Shown here one piece after another: positions 13,301-20,956 of a DNA stretch of 64,000 nt (positions within the stretch are counted from its first letter, which is position 1; the number at the start of each line of letters is the position of its first letter). The translations under genes were made by a program, and so were the position numbers. Below the pieces are notes generated by a model. The model was not told where the DNA came from. It ran no database searches and saw only the letters and a list, made by a program, of their open reading frames with translations. This stretch comes from Beroe forskalii (lineage: Eukaryota > Ctenophora > Nuda > Beroida > Beroidae), in assembly GCA_011033025.1 (NCBI GenBank), contig WFMF01000135.1:62001-126000 (forward strand), written 5' to 3'.

Positions 13301-14891
13301 AACCCTGTTACCATAGTAACCCTGTTACCATAGTAACCCTGTTACCATAGTAACCCTGTTACCATAGAAACCCTGTTACCATAGTAACCCTGTTACCATA
13401 GAAACCCTGCTACCATAGTAACCCTGTTACCATAGTAACCCTGTTACCATAGTAACCCTGTTACCATAGTAACCCTATTACCATAGTAACCCTGTTACCA
13501 TAGTAACCCTGTTACCATAGTAACCCTGTTACCATAGAAACCCTGTTACCATAGTAACCCTGTTACCATAGTAACCCTGTTACCATAGTAACCCTGTTAC
13601 CATAGTAACCCTGTTACCATGGTAACCCTGTTACCATAGTAACCCTGTTACCATAGTAACCCTGTTACCATAGTAACCCTGTTACCATAGTAAACCTGTT
13701 ACCATAGTAACCCTGTTACCATAGTAACCCTGTTACCATAGTAACCCTGTAACCATGGTAACCCTGTTACCATAGTGACCCTGTTACCATAGTAACCCTG
13801 TTACAATAGTAACCCTGTTACCATACCTACACTGTTACCATAATAACCCTGTTACCATAGTGACCCTGTTACCATATTAACCCTGTTACCATAGTAACCC
13901 TGTTACCATAGTAACCCTGTTACCATAGTGACCCTGTTACCATAGTAATCCTGTTACCATAGTAACCCACCTGTTACCCTAGTAACCCACCTGTTACCAT
14001 AGTAACCCTGTTACCATCCATTCTTTGATATGGTAACATCGAGAACTATTCCAAAGTTCAGTTTTCTCGTTACTACCTTATCCTATTTTCTTGTTAATAA
14101 CATCCCATTTTAATTTTATTTTGAAGGTTTAACTTCTATTCCAACAGCCGTGCGGCCAATGACAGGAATCGAAGGATTCAAGTGTAAGCAAGCCAGTGAC
14201 GGTTAAGGAAGTGTAATCCATACTTTAATCGCCCGAGACTTCGCTGCAATGGGCAGCTCCGCACAGTTTCCTGTACGCTCGGCTGAGTGAACCGTCGGGC
14301 TGCATTGGATTGAGATAAATCTCTCACCCTTAGCTCAGTGGCGCTGGCCGGGATTCGAACTCAGGATCTTTCGATCCTGTGCTCAAATCGATACCACCAC
14401 ACCACTGACCATCTAGCCCACCTCCCTGTAAACACCCTCTCCCCAGGTACTGCTGCCGCATTACTAATAACCCCTCCTTCCTCCCCAGGTACTGCTGCCG
14501 CATTACTAATAACCCCTCCTTCCTCCCCAGGTACTGCTGCCGCATTACTTATAACCCCTCCTTCCTCCCCAGGTACTGCTGCCGCATTACTAATAACCCC
14601 TCCTTCCTCCCCAGGTACTGCTGCCGCATTACTAATAACCCCTCCTTCCTCCCCAGGTACTGCTGCTCGGTGGCTGTGTACTTCTGTTTCGGCTCCACCC
14701 ACTTCTGCACGCCCTGTCACGACGACTTTGTGAGGTTGCGGGGACTGGCTCGGGAAGCTCTCCCCTCCTGCCCTGTGGGACCCCAGGCAGTGCAGCTGGA
14801 GGGCGCCTGCCCACTGGGGGTGGACCACCCGAGCACAGGGGAGGAGTTCGCTCTGGGGTGTGGGGTCTGCAGGAACGTGCAGACTTTCTAG
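1318..14891 (+). CDS. MYCBP2: MYCBP2/PHR E3 ubiquitin ligase, C-terminal third (21 exons seen, 5' part outside window)
   Basis: PHR ligases attach ubiquitin to Ser/Thr of targets and act in axon and synapse regulation (family knowledge). Exons I place by GT-AG sites and phase: 1318-1478, 2350-2520, 2722-2919, 3102-3392, 3544-3732, 3815-3991, 4879-5055, 5461-5925, 6033-6157, 6284-6405, 6750-6869, 6969-7432, 7550-7813, 8003-8146, 9538-9698, 10800-10921, 11025-11120, 11409-11655, 11861-11977, 13081-13153, 14657-14891. All junctions are phase-compatible except 11977/13081. About 1,370 codons are visible against roughly 4,640 in human. Domains in order: a Cys-rich block, linker, DOC/APC10-like domain, helical region, zinc-binding block, RING, tandem-cysteine relay, and the conserved C-terminus ending [10 protein letters not shown]...TF. 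Identity is certain from the RING and C-terminus; a few exon ends may be off. Confidence 0.95.
1705..2369. repeat. 36-bp minisatellite, about 18 copies, spanning a splice acceptor
   Basis: Unit of 36 bp containing CTGTTTCAG followed by GACACCGCTCTGGACACAGT, that is, an acceptor and the first 20 nt of the MYCBP2 exon that starts at 2350. The last copy runs directly into that exon. Because 36 is a multiple of 3 and the unit has no stop, much of the array is open in several frames. It is disturbed by shorter or altered copies at 1981-2220. Confidence 0.95.
2921..2975. repeat. TACCATGGT dyad repeat at the donor of exon 2722-2919
   Basis: Starts inside the GTAAGT donor and repeats TTACCATGG / CCATGGTAA, so each block is self-complementary. 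A related GGTAACCATGGTTACC block lies at 3043-3060. Same family as the GTAAC-type arrays further along. Confidence 0.85.
3218..3315 (+). repeat. 27-bp coding repeat inside a MYCBP2 exon
   Basis: Four consecutive 27-bp units encode a 9-residue repeat of the form APPHIPEHx in the exon 3102-3392. The period is a multiple of three and the frame is the gene's own frame, so this is a real protein repeat in a low-complexity linker, unlike the intronic arrays. Confidence 0.85.
3940..4496. repeat. 99-bp tandem repeat carrying the exon end and donor of exon 3815-3991, six donor copies
   Basis: GTGAGTACACC donor-like starts recur at 3992, 4091, 4190, 4289, 4388 and 4487, exactly 99 bp apart. Each unit holds about 50 nt of exon end (coding [13 protein letters not shown]) and about 50 nt of intron start containing ACCATGGTTAC. 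Copies differ by a few substitutions. 99 is 33 codons, so one frame stays open through the array. Confidence 0.95.
4505..4790. repeat. G-rich minisatellite of about 20-22 bp
   Basis: About 13 copies of a unit with core TTTGCTGGTCACTGGGGG in the intron before exon 4879. Runs of 5-10 G recur on the coding strand. Not obviously related to a splice junction. Confidence 0.9.
5030..5103. repeat. Duplication across the donor of exon 4879-5055
   Basis: The exon end CTAGACTGCCCCCTGGCTCT...GACATTCA is repeated in the intron directly after the first GTAACT donor and is followed by a second AAGGTAACT. Two donor copies 47 bp apart. Confidence 0.8.
5250..5510. repeat. 67-bp tandem repeat, four copies, spanning the acceptor of the DOC exon
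   Basis: Copies of CAG followed by GTAGCTATTTCCTGCTGG start at 5260 (GTGGCT variant), 5327, 5394 and 5461, exactly 67 bp apart. Only the copy at 5461 continues into a long open frame. The other three are acceptor plus about 30 nt of exon plus short intron filler. Confidence 0.95.
5461..6157 (+). other. MYCBP2: MYCBP2 DOC/APC10-like domain exons
   Basis: Exons 5461-5925 and 6033-6157 encode a region starting [10 protein letters not shown], then a jelly-roll DOC-type segment: [28 protein letters not shown], a HIS-rich turn and GWIWFEV. In the PHR family this domain precedes the C-terminal ligase module and has a substrate or co-factor role. The second exon codes [11 protein letters not shown], matching the end of the family domain. 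Splice phases are 0 then 2. Confidence 0.9.
6410..6749. repeat. Intron with GTAAC/GTTAC clusters and a duplicated acceptor
   Basis: Many ACTATAGTAACAGTAGG and TACCATAGT motifs. At 6647-6690 there is a copy of the next acceptor and exon start (CCTCCCAG then AAACTCAAAACAAGG), 98 bp upstream of the real one at 6750 (CCTCCCAG then ACACTCAAAACAAGG). Confidence 0.8.
8003..8146 (+). other. MYCBP2: MYCBP2 B-box-like zinc-binding exon
   Basis: Codes for [20 protein letters not shown] followed by [20 protein letters not shown] and RQ. The ordered Cys/His pairs match the zinc-binding block that lies before the RING in PHR proteins. Acceptor TTTCTAG, donor CAG then GTTAGT, phase 0 to 0. Confidence 0.9.
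8147..9420. repeat. About 55-bp minisatellite, about 23 copies, starting at the donor
   Basis: Unit with TTAGTTACACAGGAGATACC and GCCGCTAATCAGGCCTTATC. It starts with the donor of exon 8003-8146 and fills most of the intron. Length varies through a C/T-rich run (CCCCCTCCTCCG type), and a few copies are partly deleted (8520, 8690). Confidence 0.95.
9640..10520. repeat. Compound GTAACCATAG array with four extra copies of an exon end and donor
   Basis: After the exon 9538-9698 the intron consists of GTAACCATAGTAACC and AACATCAAGCACTCTG blocks. The exon end plus donor (CAAGACATTCTCATCTGCAG with flanking bases) recurs near 9835, 10071 (partial donor), 10223 and 10356. Several of these could be spliced as donors. 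Confidence 0.95.
10800..11655 (+). other. MYCBP2: MYCBP2 Cys-rich segment and RING domain
   Basis: Exons 10800-10921, 11025-11120 and 11409-11655. The first two carry FCNETGE..., [15 protein letters not shown] and the start of the RING (DDMCVICFT). The third carries [14 protein letters not shown], the family signature [18 protein letters not shown], and a charged helix ending RLKYDGIAL. The RING binds the E2; here Cys and His ligands are all present. Splice phases 2-1-1-2 are consistent. Confidence 0.95.
11100..11268. repeat. About 50-bp repeat spanning the donor inside the RING
   Basis: TTATCTGCTTCACTGGTAAG with AGCTTTATGAAGGAGCAT is repeated three times from 11104, 11152 and 11198, with a remnant at 11246. 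The unit holds the last exon codons (VICFT) and the GTAAGA donor. Confidence 0.9.
11985..12250. repeat. CACGTGCA-rich palindromic repeat array
   Basis: Units of roughly 33 bp built from GCACGTGCACTGCGC and ATGTACAGTTGCACGTGCAC. Both CACGTG and TGTACA are palindromes, so the array is open on both strands and could fold. It fills the first part of the intron after 11977. The rest of the intron, 12250-12600, is unique-looking. Confidence 0.85.
12636..13075. repeat. About 36-bp array resembling an acceptor plus exon start
   Basis: About twelve copies of TTTGTTCAGGAGTTTGACC with a C/T-rich filler. The exon placed at 13081 begins with GCAG then GAGTTTGCAAC, so the array repeats an acceptor and the first exon bases. 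The sequence GTTCAAGAAG at 13101 may be a further decayed unit, so the true start of this exon is uncertain. Confidence 0.85.
13154..14022. repeat. 17-bp satellite, about 50 copies, starting at a donor
   Basis: Unit GTAACCCTGTTACCATA repeats from the donor of exon 13081-13153 nearly to 14022. The donor GTAACC is itself the start of the first unit. Variants GAAACC, GTGACC and CATGG are scattered. Confidence 0.97.
14111..14416 (-). mobile_element. SINE with tRNA-related head, copy 1
   Basis: About 300 bp shared with 48011-48300, for example TGACGGTTAAGGAAGTGTAA, TACGCTCGGCTGAGTG and the far ends. On the minus strand the start reads like a tRNA, with a B-box-like GAGTTCGAATCCC and a short anticodon-arm-like hairpin (AGGATCGAAAGATCCT). 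I infer a tRNA-derived SINE on the minus strand, sitting in the last MYCBP2 intron about 30 nt upstream of the acceptor array. Confidence 0.8.
14447..14660. repeat. 42-bp repeat, five copies, spanning the last MYCBP2 acceptor
   Basis: CTCCCCAGGTACTGCTGC recurs every 42 bp. The real exon follows the sixth acceptor, at 14657, where the sequence changes from GTACTGCTGCCGCATTAC to GTACTGCTGCTCGGTGGC. Each unit is an acceptor plus 12 exon bases plus a short intron piece. Confidence 0.95.
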
Positions 14892-15872
14892 TTGCTTAGC
14901 AACCTTATAGTTGCTTAACAACCTCCTAGGGTGTGGGGTCTGCAGGAACGTGCAGACTTTCTAGTTGCTTAGCAACCTTATAGTTGCTTAACAACCTCCT
15001 AGGGTGCGGGGTTTGCAGAAACGTGCAGACTTTTTAGTTGCTTAGCAACCTTATAGTTGCTTAACAACCTCCTGGGGTGCGGGGTTTGCAGAAACGTGCA
15101 GACTTTCTAGTTGCTGAGCAACCTCCTGGGGTGCGGGATCTGCAGGAACGTGCAGAGTTTCTAGTTGCTTAGCAACCTTATAGTTGCTTAACAACCTCCT
15201 AGGGTGCGGGGTTTGCAGAAACGTGCAGGCTTTCTAGTTGCTTAGCACGTCCGGAGATGTGGGGTCTGCAGGAACGTGCAGACTTTGTAGTTGCTGAGCA
15301 ACCTCCTGGGGTGTGGGGTCTGCAGGAACGTGCAGACTTTCTAGTTGCTTATAGTTGCTGAGCAACCTCCTGGGGTGTGGGGTCTGCAGGAACGTGCAGA
15401 CTTTCTAGTTGCTTATAGTTGCTTAACAACCTCCTGGGGTGTGGGGTTTGCAGAAACGTGCAGGCTTTCTAGTTGCTTAGCACGTCCGGAGATGTGGGGT
15501 CTGCAGGAACGTGCAGACTTTGTAGTTGCTGGGCAACCTCCTGGGGTGTGGGGTCTGCAGGAACGTGCAGACTTTCTAGTTGCTTAGCAACCTTATAGTT
15601 GCTGAGCAACCTCCTGGGGTGTGGGGTCTGCAGGAACGTGCAGAGTTTCTAGTTGCTTAGCAACCTTATAGTTGCTTAACAACCTCCTGGGGTGTGGGGT
15701 CTGCAGGAACGTGCAGACTTTCTAGTTGCTTATAGTTGCTGAGCAACCTCCTGGGGTGTGGGGTCTGCAGGAACGTGCAGACTTTCTAGTTGCTTATAGT
15801 TGCTGAGCAACCTCCTGGGGTGTGGGGTCTGCAGGAACGTGCAGACTTTCTTATTGCTGAGCAACCTCCTAG
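14855..15872. repeat. About 72-bp repeat, about 13-14 copies, spanning the MYCBP2 stop codon
   Basis: The unit contains GTGTGGGGTCTGCAGGAACG and CAGACTTTCTAGTTGCTTAG, i.e. the last codons, the TAG stop and the first 3'-UTR bases, followed by a TTGCTTAGCAACC-type block. Copies vary in length (some lack one TTGCTTA block) and some change TTC TAG to TTG TAG or TTT TAG. Only the first copy is in frame after the exon. Confidence 0.95.
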
Positions 15873-16370
15873 CAACACGGCGTGTTGCTGCGTCACCCAA
15901 AAAAGTACTGCGTCTTCTGCTAGCTAGTAGGTTGGTATTCCAATGACACTGCAAGTCCAGTGCAATTTGGTAGTACCTATAGGGACATTTTAACTGAAAC
16001 ATCAATCTTTCTTTTCTTGCAGCCCTGCAAATGGGTTTTTATGACACCCCAATATTTTAGTTTATGATTCTCTTGCTTTGAAATGTTTTGTACGTTTGTT
16101 TAGGACCAATACTAAAAAGAGGTATAATTTTTGTGAAATTTAGCGATGTATTTTATTCTAAGTTACCAAACAATGACAAAACTTCAGGTGTTATTCGTTT
16201 TCTAGTTTTTGATTTATTTTGGAGATTTTATGTGACACCATCATAGTTCCTATCAATGAATTTGTTTGAACTTTTTACTGTTATATTTGTTAGTTTTGTA
16301 CCACTTTATTTGTTGAGTTATGGGACTTCTTAGGCGTGGATAATAAAGTCAATATACTTTTATAAAAGTT
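14892..16370 (+). other. MYCBP2 3' UTR and poly(A) signal
   Basis: After the stop-codon array, 15873-16340 is AT-rich with no coding signal. AATAAA at 16342-16347, followed by AT-rich sequence, is the best candidate poly(A) signal for MYCBP2. Confidence 0.6.
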
Positions 16371-16436
16371 TGCAATGGACTAATTTCTAATTTAAACAAT
16401 TTGGTAGTTTGAGTTTTATTCTTTTCATAAACGTAA

Positions 16437-16512
16437 TATTACTCAGTAACCTTAGAAACCCTAGTAACCTTAAAAACCCTAGTAACCCAAGTAACCATAG
16501 TAATATCACTGT
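16437..16512. repeat. Short GTAACC cluster between MYCBP2 and the EF-hand gene
   Basis: AGTAACCTTAGAAACCC and AACCATAGTAAT motifs, same family as the intronic GTAAC arrays. 16513-16710 is otherwise unique. Confidence 0.6.
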
Positions 16513-16713
16513 TCGCACTTTTTCCTCGTTACTAAACCCTTCAATGAAACGTTTCTGGCTTGGTTTTAATAAGGTTTCTGTTAGTGTTATTGCCTCTCCT
16601 GCCATACTTCATCCCCCTTATTCTTTTATTATCTCTTGCACCCCTACCATTAACTCTATTATTAACTCTATGTCACCCCTCTCATTAACTCATTCTTGTA
16701 GCGAGAATGAGTA

Positions 16714-18679
16714 ATGGAAGGGTACACTGAGGGTCAGATCGCCGAGTTCAGAGAAGCTTTTAGCCTTTTCGACAAAGAGGGTGAGCTGTATTTTGTCACT
16801 TTCTTATTATCCACAATATAATTATAACTTTACAGTGAGATTATGGTGAGTTCTCCGCCTGGATACGCTTCATTGAATTGTATTTTTCTGATATCTGGTA
16901 CTGATATCTGACTCTCATATCTGACACTGTTTCAGGTCGGGGATTCATCACCTCCAATGAGATCCTCAGAATCGTCAACATGTTCGGAACTCCCGCCTCC
17001 AAAGATGCAATCGAGAAGTTCATGATGGTTTGATGCATTGCCAAAGTTATTGGACGCTTTTGAATAGTCTCGACATGGTCAGATCACGTGACCAAGCAGG
17101 CACTATTAAATTGCGACGAGCATAGTTGGTAGAGTTAATTATTAATTCAACCGATTAACTCTTCGTTTCGTAGGAATGGGAATTTTATTCAAAGATTGGA
17201 GTTTCAGTTCCTGTTTGCGCTCGGTGTTGGTATAGTTGGCTCTGTAGGAACCTGAACATTCATTAACAATAACCACTTCAGGATTACGACGACGATAAGA
17301 ATGGAAATTTGGACTTTTCTGAGTTTCTCAAAATGATGTCAAGAAACAACGTTGTGAGTTATTCCATATGAAATAAAATTTCGTGGTCCACATGTTTAAT
17401 TTTCGACCCAATCTTCAGCTCCCTTCCCTGGTTCTGGCTCATTGATTATCCCTCAGTAACACTATTTCTATTCCTATTTCCAATCCTATTCCTATATGTT
17501 CCTGGTTTCTATTCCCATTCCTATTCCTATTCCTATACTCCTACAGGTGCTGAATGAACTGGCTGATGACAACATCAGAGCTGCGTTCAAAGCCATGGAC
17601 AAAGACAACAGCGGGTACATTGAGAAAGTTGAGCTGCTGCAAGTAATGAGGGGTCTGGGAGAGCAGTTAACAGAGGTCAGTGATTAACACGCTGTTACCA
17701 TGGTAACTAATGTTACCATGGTAACTTATTGGGCAAAGGTGACCACGTGATCACCAATATTGACTTACATTCACATAACTTGTAGGATTGTTTATGGTAA
17801 CATTCCAAGTGTTGTAGTTAGTTACTACGGTAACATTATAGAAGGTGTTATAGCTGGTAACAATGGTAACATTCCAGAAAGTAGCTGGTAACCATGGTAA
17901 CATTCTATATGATGTGGTACTTGGTAGATAGTAACCATGGTAACAATATAGAAGGTGTTATAGGTGGTAACCATGGTAACATTCCAGAAGGTAGCTCGTA
18001 ACCATGGTACCATCCAGAAGGTGTGGTAGCTAGTAGCCATGGTAACATTCCAGAAGGTAGCTGGTAACCATGGTAACATTCCAGAAGGTGTGGTAGCTGG
18101 TAATCATGGCAACATTCAAGAAGGTAGCTGGTAACCATGGTAACATTCCATAAGGTGTGGTAGCTAGTAACCATGGTAACATTCCAGAAGGTAGCTGGTA
18201 ACCATGGTAACATTCCATAAGGTGTGGTAGCTAGTAACCATGGTAACATTCCAGAAGGTAGCTGGTAACCATGGTAACATTCCAGAAGGTGTGGTAGCTG
18301 GTAATCATGGCAACATTCAAGAAGGTAGCTGGTAACCATGGTAACATTCCATAAGGTGTGGTAGCTAGTAACCATGGTAACATTCCAGAAGGTAGCTGGT
18401 AACCATGGTAACATTCTATATGTGGTAGCTGGTAACCATGGTAACATTTCATAAGGTGTGGTAGCTAGTAACCATGGTAACATTCCAGAAGGTAGCTGGT
18501 AACCGTGGTAACATTCCAGAAGGTAGCTGGTAACCATGGTAACATTCCAGAAGGTGTGGTAGCTGGTAACCATGGTAACTTCACAGAAAGACGTGGAGGA
18601 CATGATAAAGGAGGGGGATCTGGACGAGGATGGAAGGATAAACTTGGAGGAATTCACGATTATCATGAACAGCAAATAG
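16714..18679 (+). CDS. Calmodulin-like protein with four EF-hands, five exons
   Basis: Exons 16714-16780, 16936-17027, 17282-17353, 17547-17675 and 18587-18679; phases 1, 0, 0, 0, giving about 150 residues, the usual length for calmodulin-type proteins. The start is fixed by an in-frame TGA two codons upstream. N-terminus EGYTEGQIAEFREAFSLFDK is calmodulin-like. Loop 1 (DKEGRGFITSNE) has Arg at position 5, so it may bind calcium poorly. Loops 2 (DDDKNGNLDFSE), 3 (DKDNSGYIEKVE) and 4 (DLDEDGRINLEE) keep the acidic ligands. Likely a calcium sensor or a troponin C/calmodulin-like light chain; not calmodulin itself, which is far more conserved. Ends NSK then TAG. Confidence 0.92.
17690..18582. 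repeat. Compound repeat in the last EF-hand intron, related to the acceptor
   Basis: Repeats of GGTAACCATGGTAACATTCC then AGAAGGT and GTGGTAGCTGGTAACC, in units of about 34 and 60 bp, with larger duplicated blocks (18030-18220 resembles 18230-18450). The last unit runs into CCATGGTAACTTCACAG and the exon start AAAGACGTGG, which matches the unit TTCCAG then AAGGTGTGG. So this array also looks derived from the acceptor. Confidence 0.9.
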
Positions 18680-20560
18680 CGCAGAAAGACGTGTCTCACT
18701 CTCAGTCTCACGTAAGAAAGACGTTCTGGGTCTCAGTTGAGACGTTTTATTAAGCGGGTTTTTAACTAATCTCATTTAGTTTGTTTTTACATTGATAAGG
18801 ACCTGTTTATACTCTTTGTTATACAATTTTGTAATCACATTGGAGAGCTCCGGGCCCTGGCGCGATGCTGAATGAGGATGAGAATTAGCCTGGGCAGGAT
18901 ACGGATAATCGCTTAATGGGGCGAGCGTATACATAATTATAAACGTTAAGCTTAATTAAGTTATAGACCATTAAAGTTTCTATATTAAGATTAAATGTTA
19001 TGGTATTGGTTATCGTATTTATATCTGTAAATAGACTTAGAGGCTAAAGATAAAAGCAAATTAATTAAAATTAAAGAGCTATCAACTAACCAATCAGAGC
19101 GGAGTAAAATACTTTATTAACCAATGAGAGCGCGAGATCACGTCCGGCGTGGCGTGCTCAGCTCTCGTACTTTTTCTTGGGCGTAAACTACGTCTCCCTT
19201 AAAGTTAAAATACTTATACACGGCCAGTAGTGACGTCAGGGATCAAAACCTTGGACCACTTACCTGGCTCTGAACATAATGGATCCTAAACTGGTCCTGA
19301 CCTGGTTATTATCAACATTTTAATTCTAGGATAATGAGGGCTCTCGTTTGAATGGGAGGGAGTATACTTCATACTTCCTGCAGTCATCATCTTGATGCCG
19401 ATAATAATCATAATATTTTAAATAATCTCAAACTAAGACTATAAGTGCATGATGATAGTACTACTAATAGAATAAATTAATTATACTAAGTGATACTGCA
19501 ATGACTGAAACATTGACTATTTAATTTTATAGTATTATAAATATTACTATTACTAATATACTTCTTTTATGTTTTATATCTGCGCATTATTTCTCAAAAC
19601 TTGGCTGTATTTAACGCACATGGTACGTTACTTAGACTACCCAATCATCCTAGCACAGTAGCAATTTACCCTCATTTCCTTGTCACGTGTGAATTTAGTT
19701 CTGGTTAGACTTAGACGAAAGACTATTGACTAATAGTTGTCGGCCGTTGACAGACCCTCGTGAAAATCAGCGCAGCGCTGACATTAGCGGGTCTTGTAGT
19801 TTTCGTACGACTACGAATACGATGTATGACCCGCTGATTCTCACGAGGGTCTGTCAACAGCCGACAACAGTCAACAGTGGGTCATACATCGTACGACAAA
19901 CTAATGGTAATCTTTTCGAGACCTGCAAAAAGTGCCCACTCGCAGCATTAATTATATCTCCCTAACCATGAACCAGCGCCCTATTCTGCGAGTGCGCGCA
20001 CGTTAGCATCTGGTTATAATTTAGATGAATTAATTATAATAGGTAAACTATTAGTATTACCCGTACCTGTCTCGACCTTGTGGGGTACTTGGGGCGCGCA
20101 CATTAAAAATTGCCATATATTATGTGTCTTCAAGTTCAAGTTTCTTTCTTTTTTAGTCATTCTGATTCATCTCACCACGGCCGTGAATGACGACCGCGAC
20201 GCGCGCGCGTTAACTTAAAGAGGGCTTTGGTTAAAGCAACGGCAGGGCCGAAGCGCGAATCTCGGTTGGAGAGCACCCGACGCTCGTACTGAAGTTTCCC
20301 TATTCTGATTCTGCGCGCCGTTGTTCCTTTTGGTATGTCTCCCATATAAACGGCTCTGAGTGACGTCACCATTTGGTAATGAGAGTCAAGTACTGTTTAA
20401 TTATTTCCTCAATTTTTAATTTCTTAAATATTCTGTTGTTTCTATGTTTCCACTTCATTACATTTTAATTGAATTAGCTCACACGCCTTTAATTCAGTTT
20501 TTCAGTGGCCCTATTTATGATCTCCCTTCATGGCGTCAGTGTGTCTGGTTGTTTACCGAA
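18680..20560. other. Intergenic, AT-rich, with repeat fragments
   Basis: No gene recognised. Contains the fold-back at 19736-19868 and, at 20325-20370, a single copy of the sequence TCTCCCATATAAACGG with TGAGTGACGTCAC that forms the ends of the MITE at 43661. CT microsatellite at 20580-20606. Confidence 0.6.
19736..19868. repeat. Fold-back repeat with 37-bp arms
   Basis: Arms 19736-19772 and 19832-19868 are inverted copies with two mismatches (GACAGACCCTCGTGA against TCACGAGGGTCTGTC). The loop region also has partial inverted matches (ATGTATGACCC and GGGTCATACAT). Probably a small non-autonomous element. Confidence 0.85.
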
Positions 20561-20623
20561 GTAGAGCAGTCTCATAGCTCATCTCTCTCTCTCTCTCTCT
20601 CTCTCTTGTTCCTTGTGTTGAAC

Positions 20624-20832
20624 GTGACGCTCTCATTGGTCAGCTCGACAGCTGGCTGCGCGCTGATTGGTTGGCGTGTCACGTGAACTGAATTGCGCGC
20701 TCCTATTGGTTGAACTACAACTCCATGGTACAATTATCTCTAACCAATGGGAGTCGCGGATTCAGGTCACGTGTTCAAGCTGCAGCCAATCAGCGCGCGG
20801 CTCTGTTGAGCTGACTAAGGAGAGAGCGTGAC
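20624..20832. promoter_or_regulatory. CCAAT-box-rich imperfect inverted repeat, promoter-like
   Basis: Two arms of about 90 bp (from GTGACGCTCTC at 20624 and ending GAGAGCGTGAC at 20832) are imperfect inverted copies. Together they hold at least five CCAAT/ATTGG boxes (CTCATTGGTC, TGATTGGTTG, CTATTGGTTG, ACCAATGGG, GCCAATCAG) and CACGTG sites. CCAAT boxes are NF-Y sites in animals. Followed by a possible non-coding exon. Confidence 0.6.
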
Positions 20833-20956
20833 ACAGAGAGTAGCTTACACAGAGCACACACTTCATTGTCACGATCGTTTCTTTGATTTGCTCTGAGCTG
20901 CTCTGCCTCGTGTTGCGTGTTGATCCGTTCAACATCAGAGCTCCTGAACAGTACAG
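20833..20956 (+). other. Possible untranslated first exon with donor
   Basis: A GC-moderate stretch downstream of the CCAAT cluster ends in ACAGTACAG then GTAATG, a fair donor. No downstream coding exon was recognised, so this is a suggestion only. Confidence 0.3.

Larger units (their letters stand above)
11861..14891 (+). other. MYCBP2: MYCBP2 RING-Cys-relay module, with a one-base frame problem
   Basis: Exon 11861-11977 codes [16 protein letters not shown], exon 13081-13153 codes [14 protein letters not shown], and exon 14657-14891 codes [17 protein letters not shown] through to the C-terminal Phe and TAG. The Cys codon at 14685-14687 corresponds to the ester-forming cysteine (human C4572, by counting from the C-terminus). 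The partner relay cysteine (human C4520) should follow AYFGGEA; in the written frame it is absent. In the +1 frame after the GGGG run at 11943-11946 the sequence reads [11 protein letters not shown], which matches. Exon 11977 to 13081 is phase-incompatible and an intervening small exon is probably missing. Confidence 0.85.

Noticed and set aside
14111..15872. CRISPR-like direct repeats
   Set aside because: Units are contiguous or with non-unique spacers, derived from exon edges, and the genome is eukaryotic.
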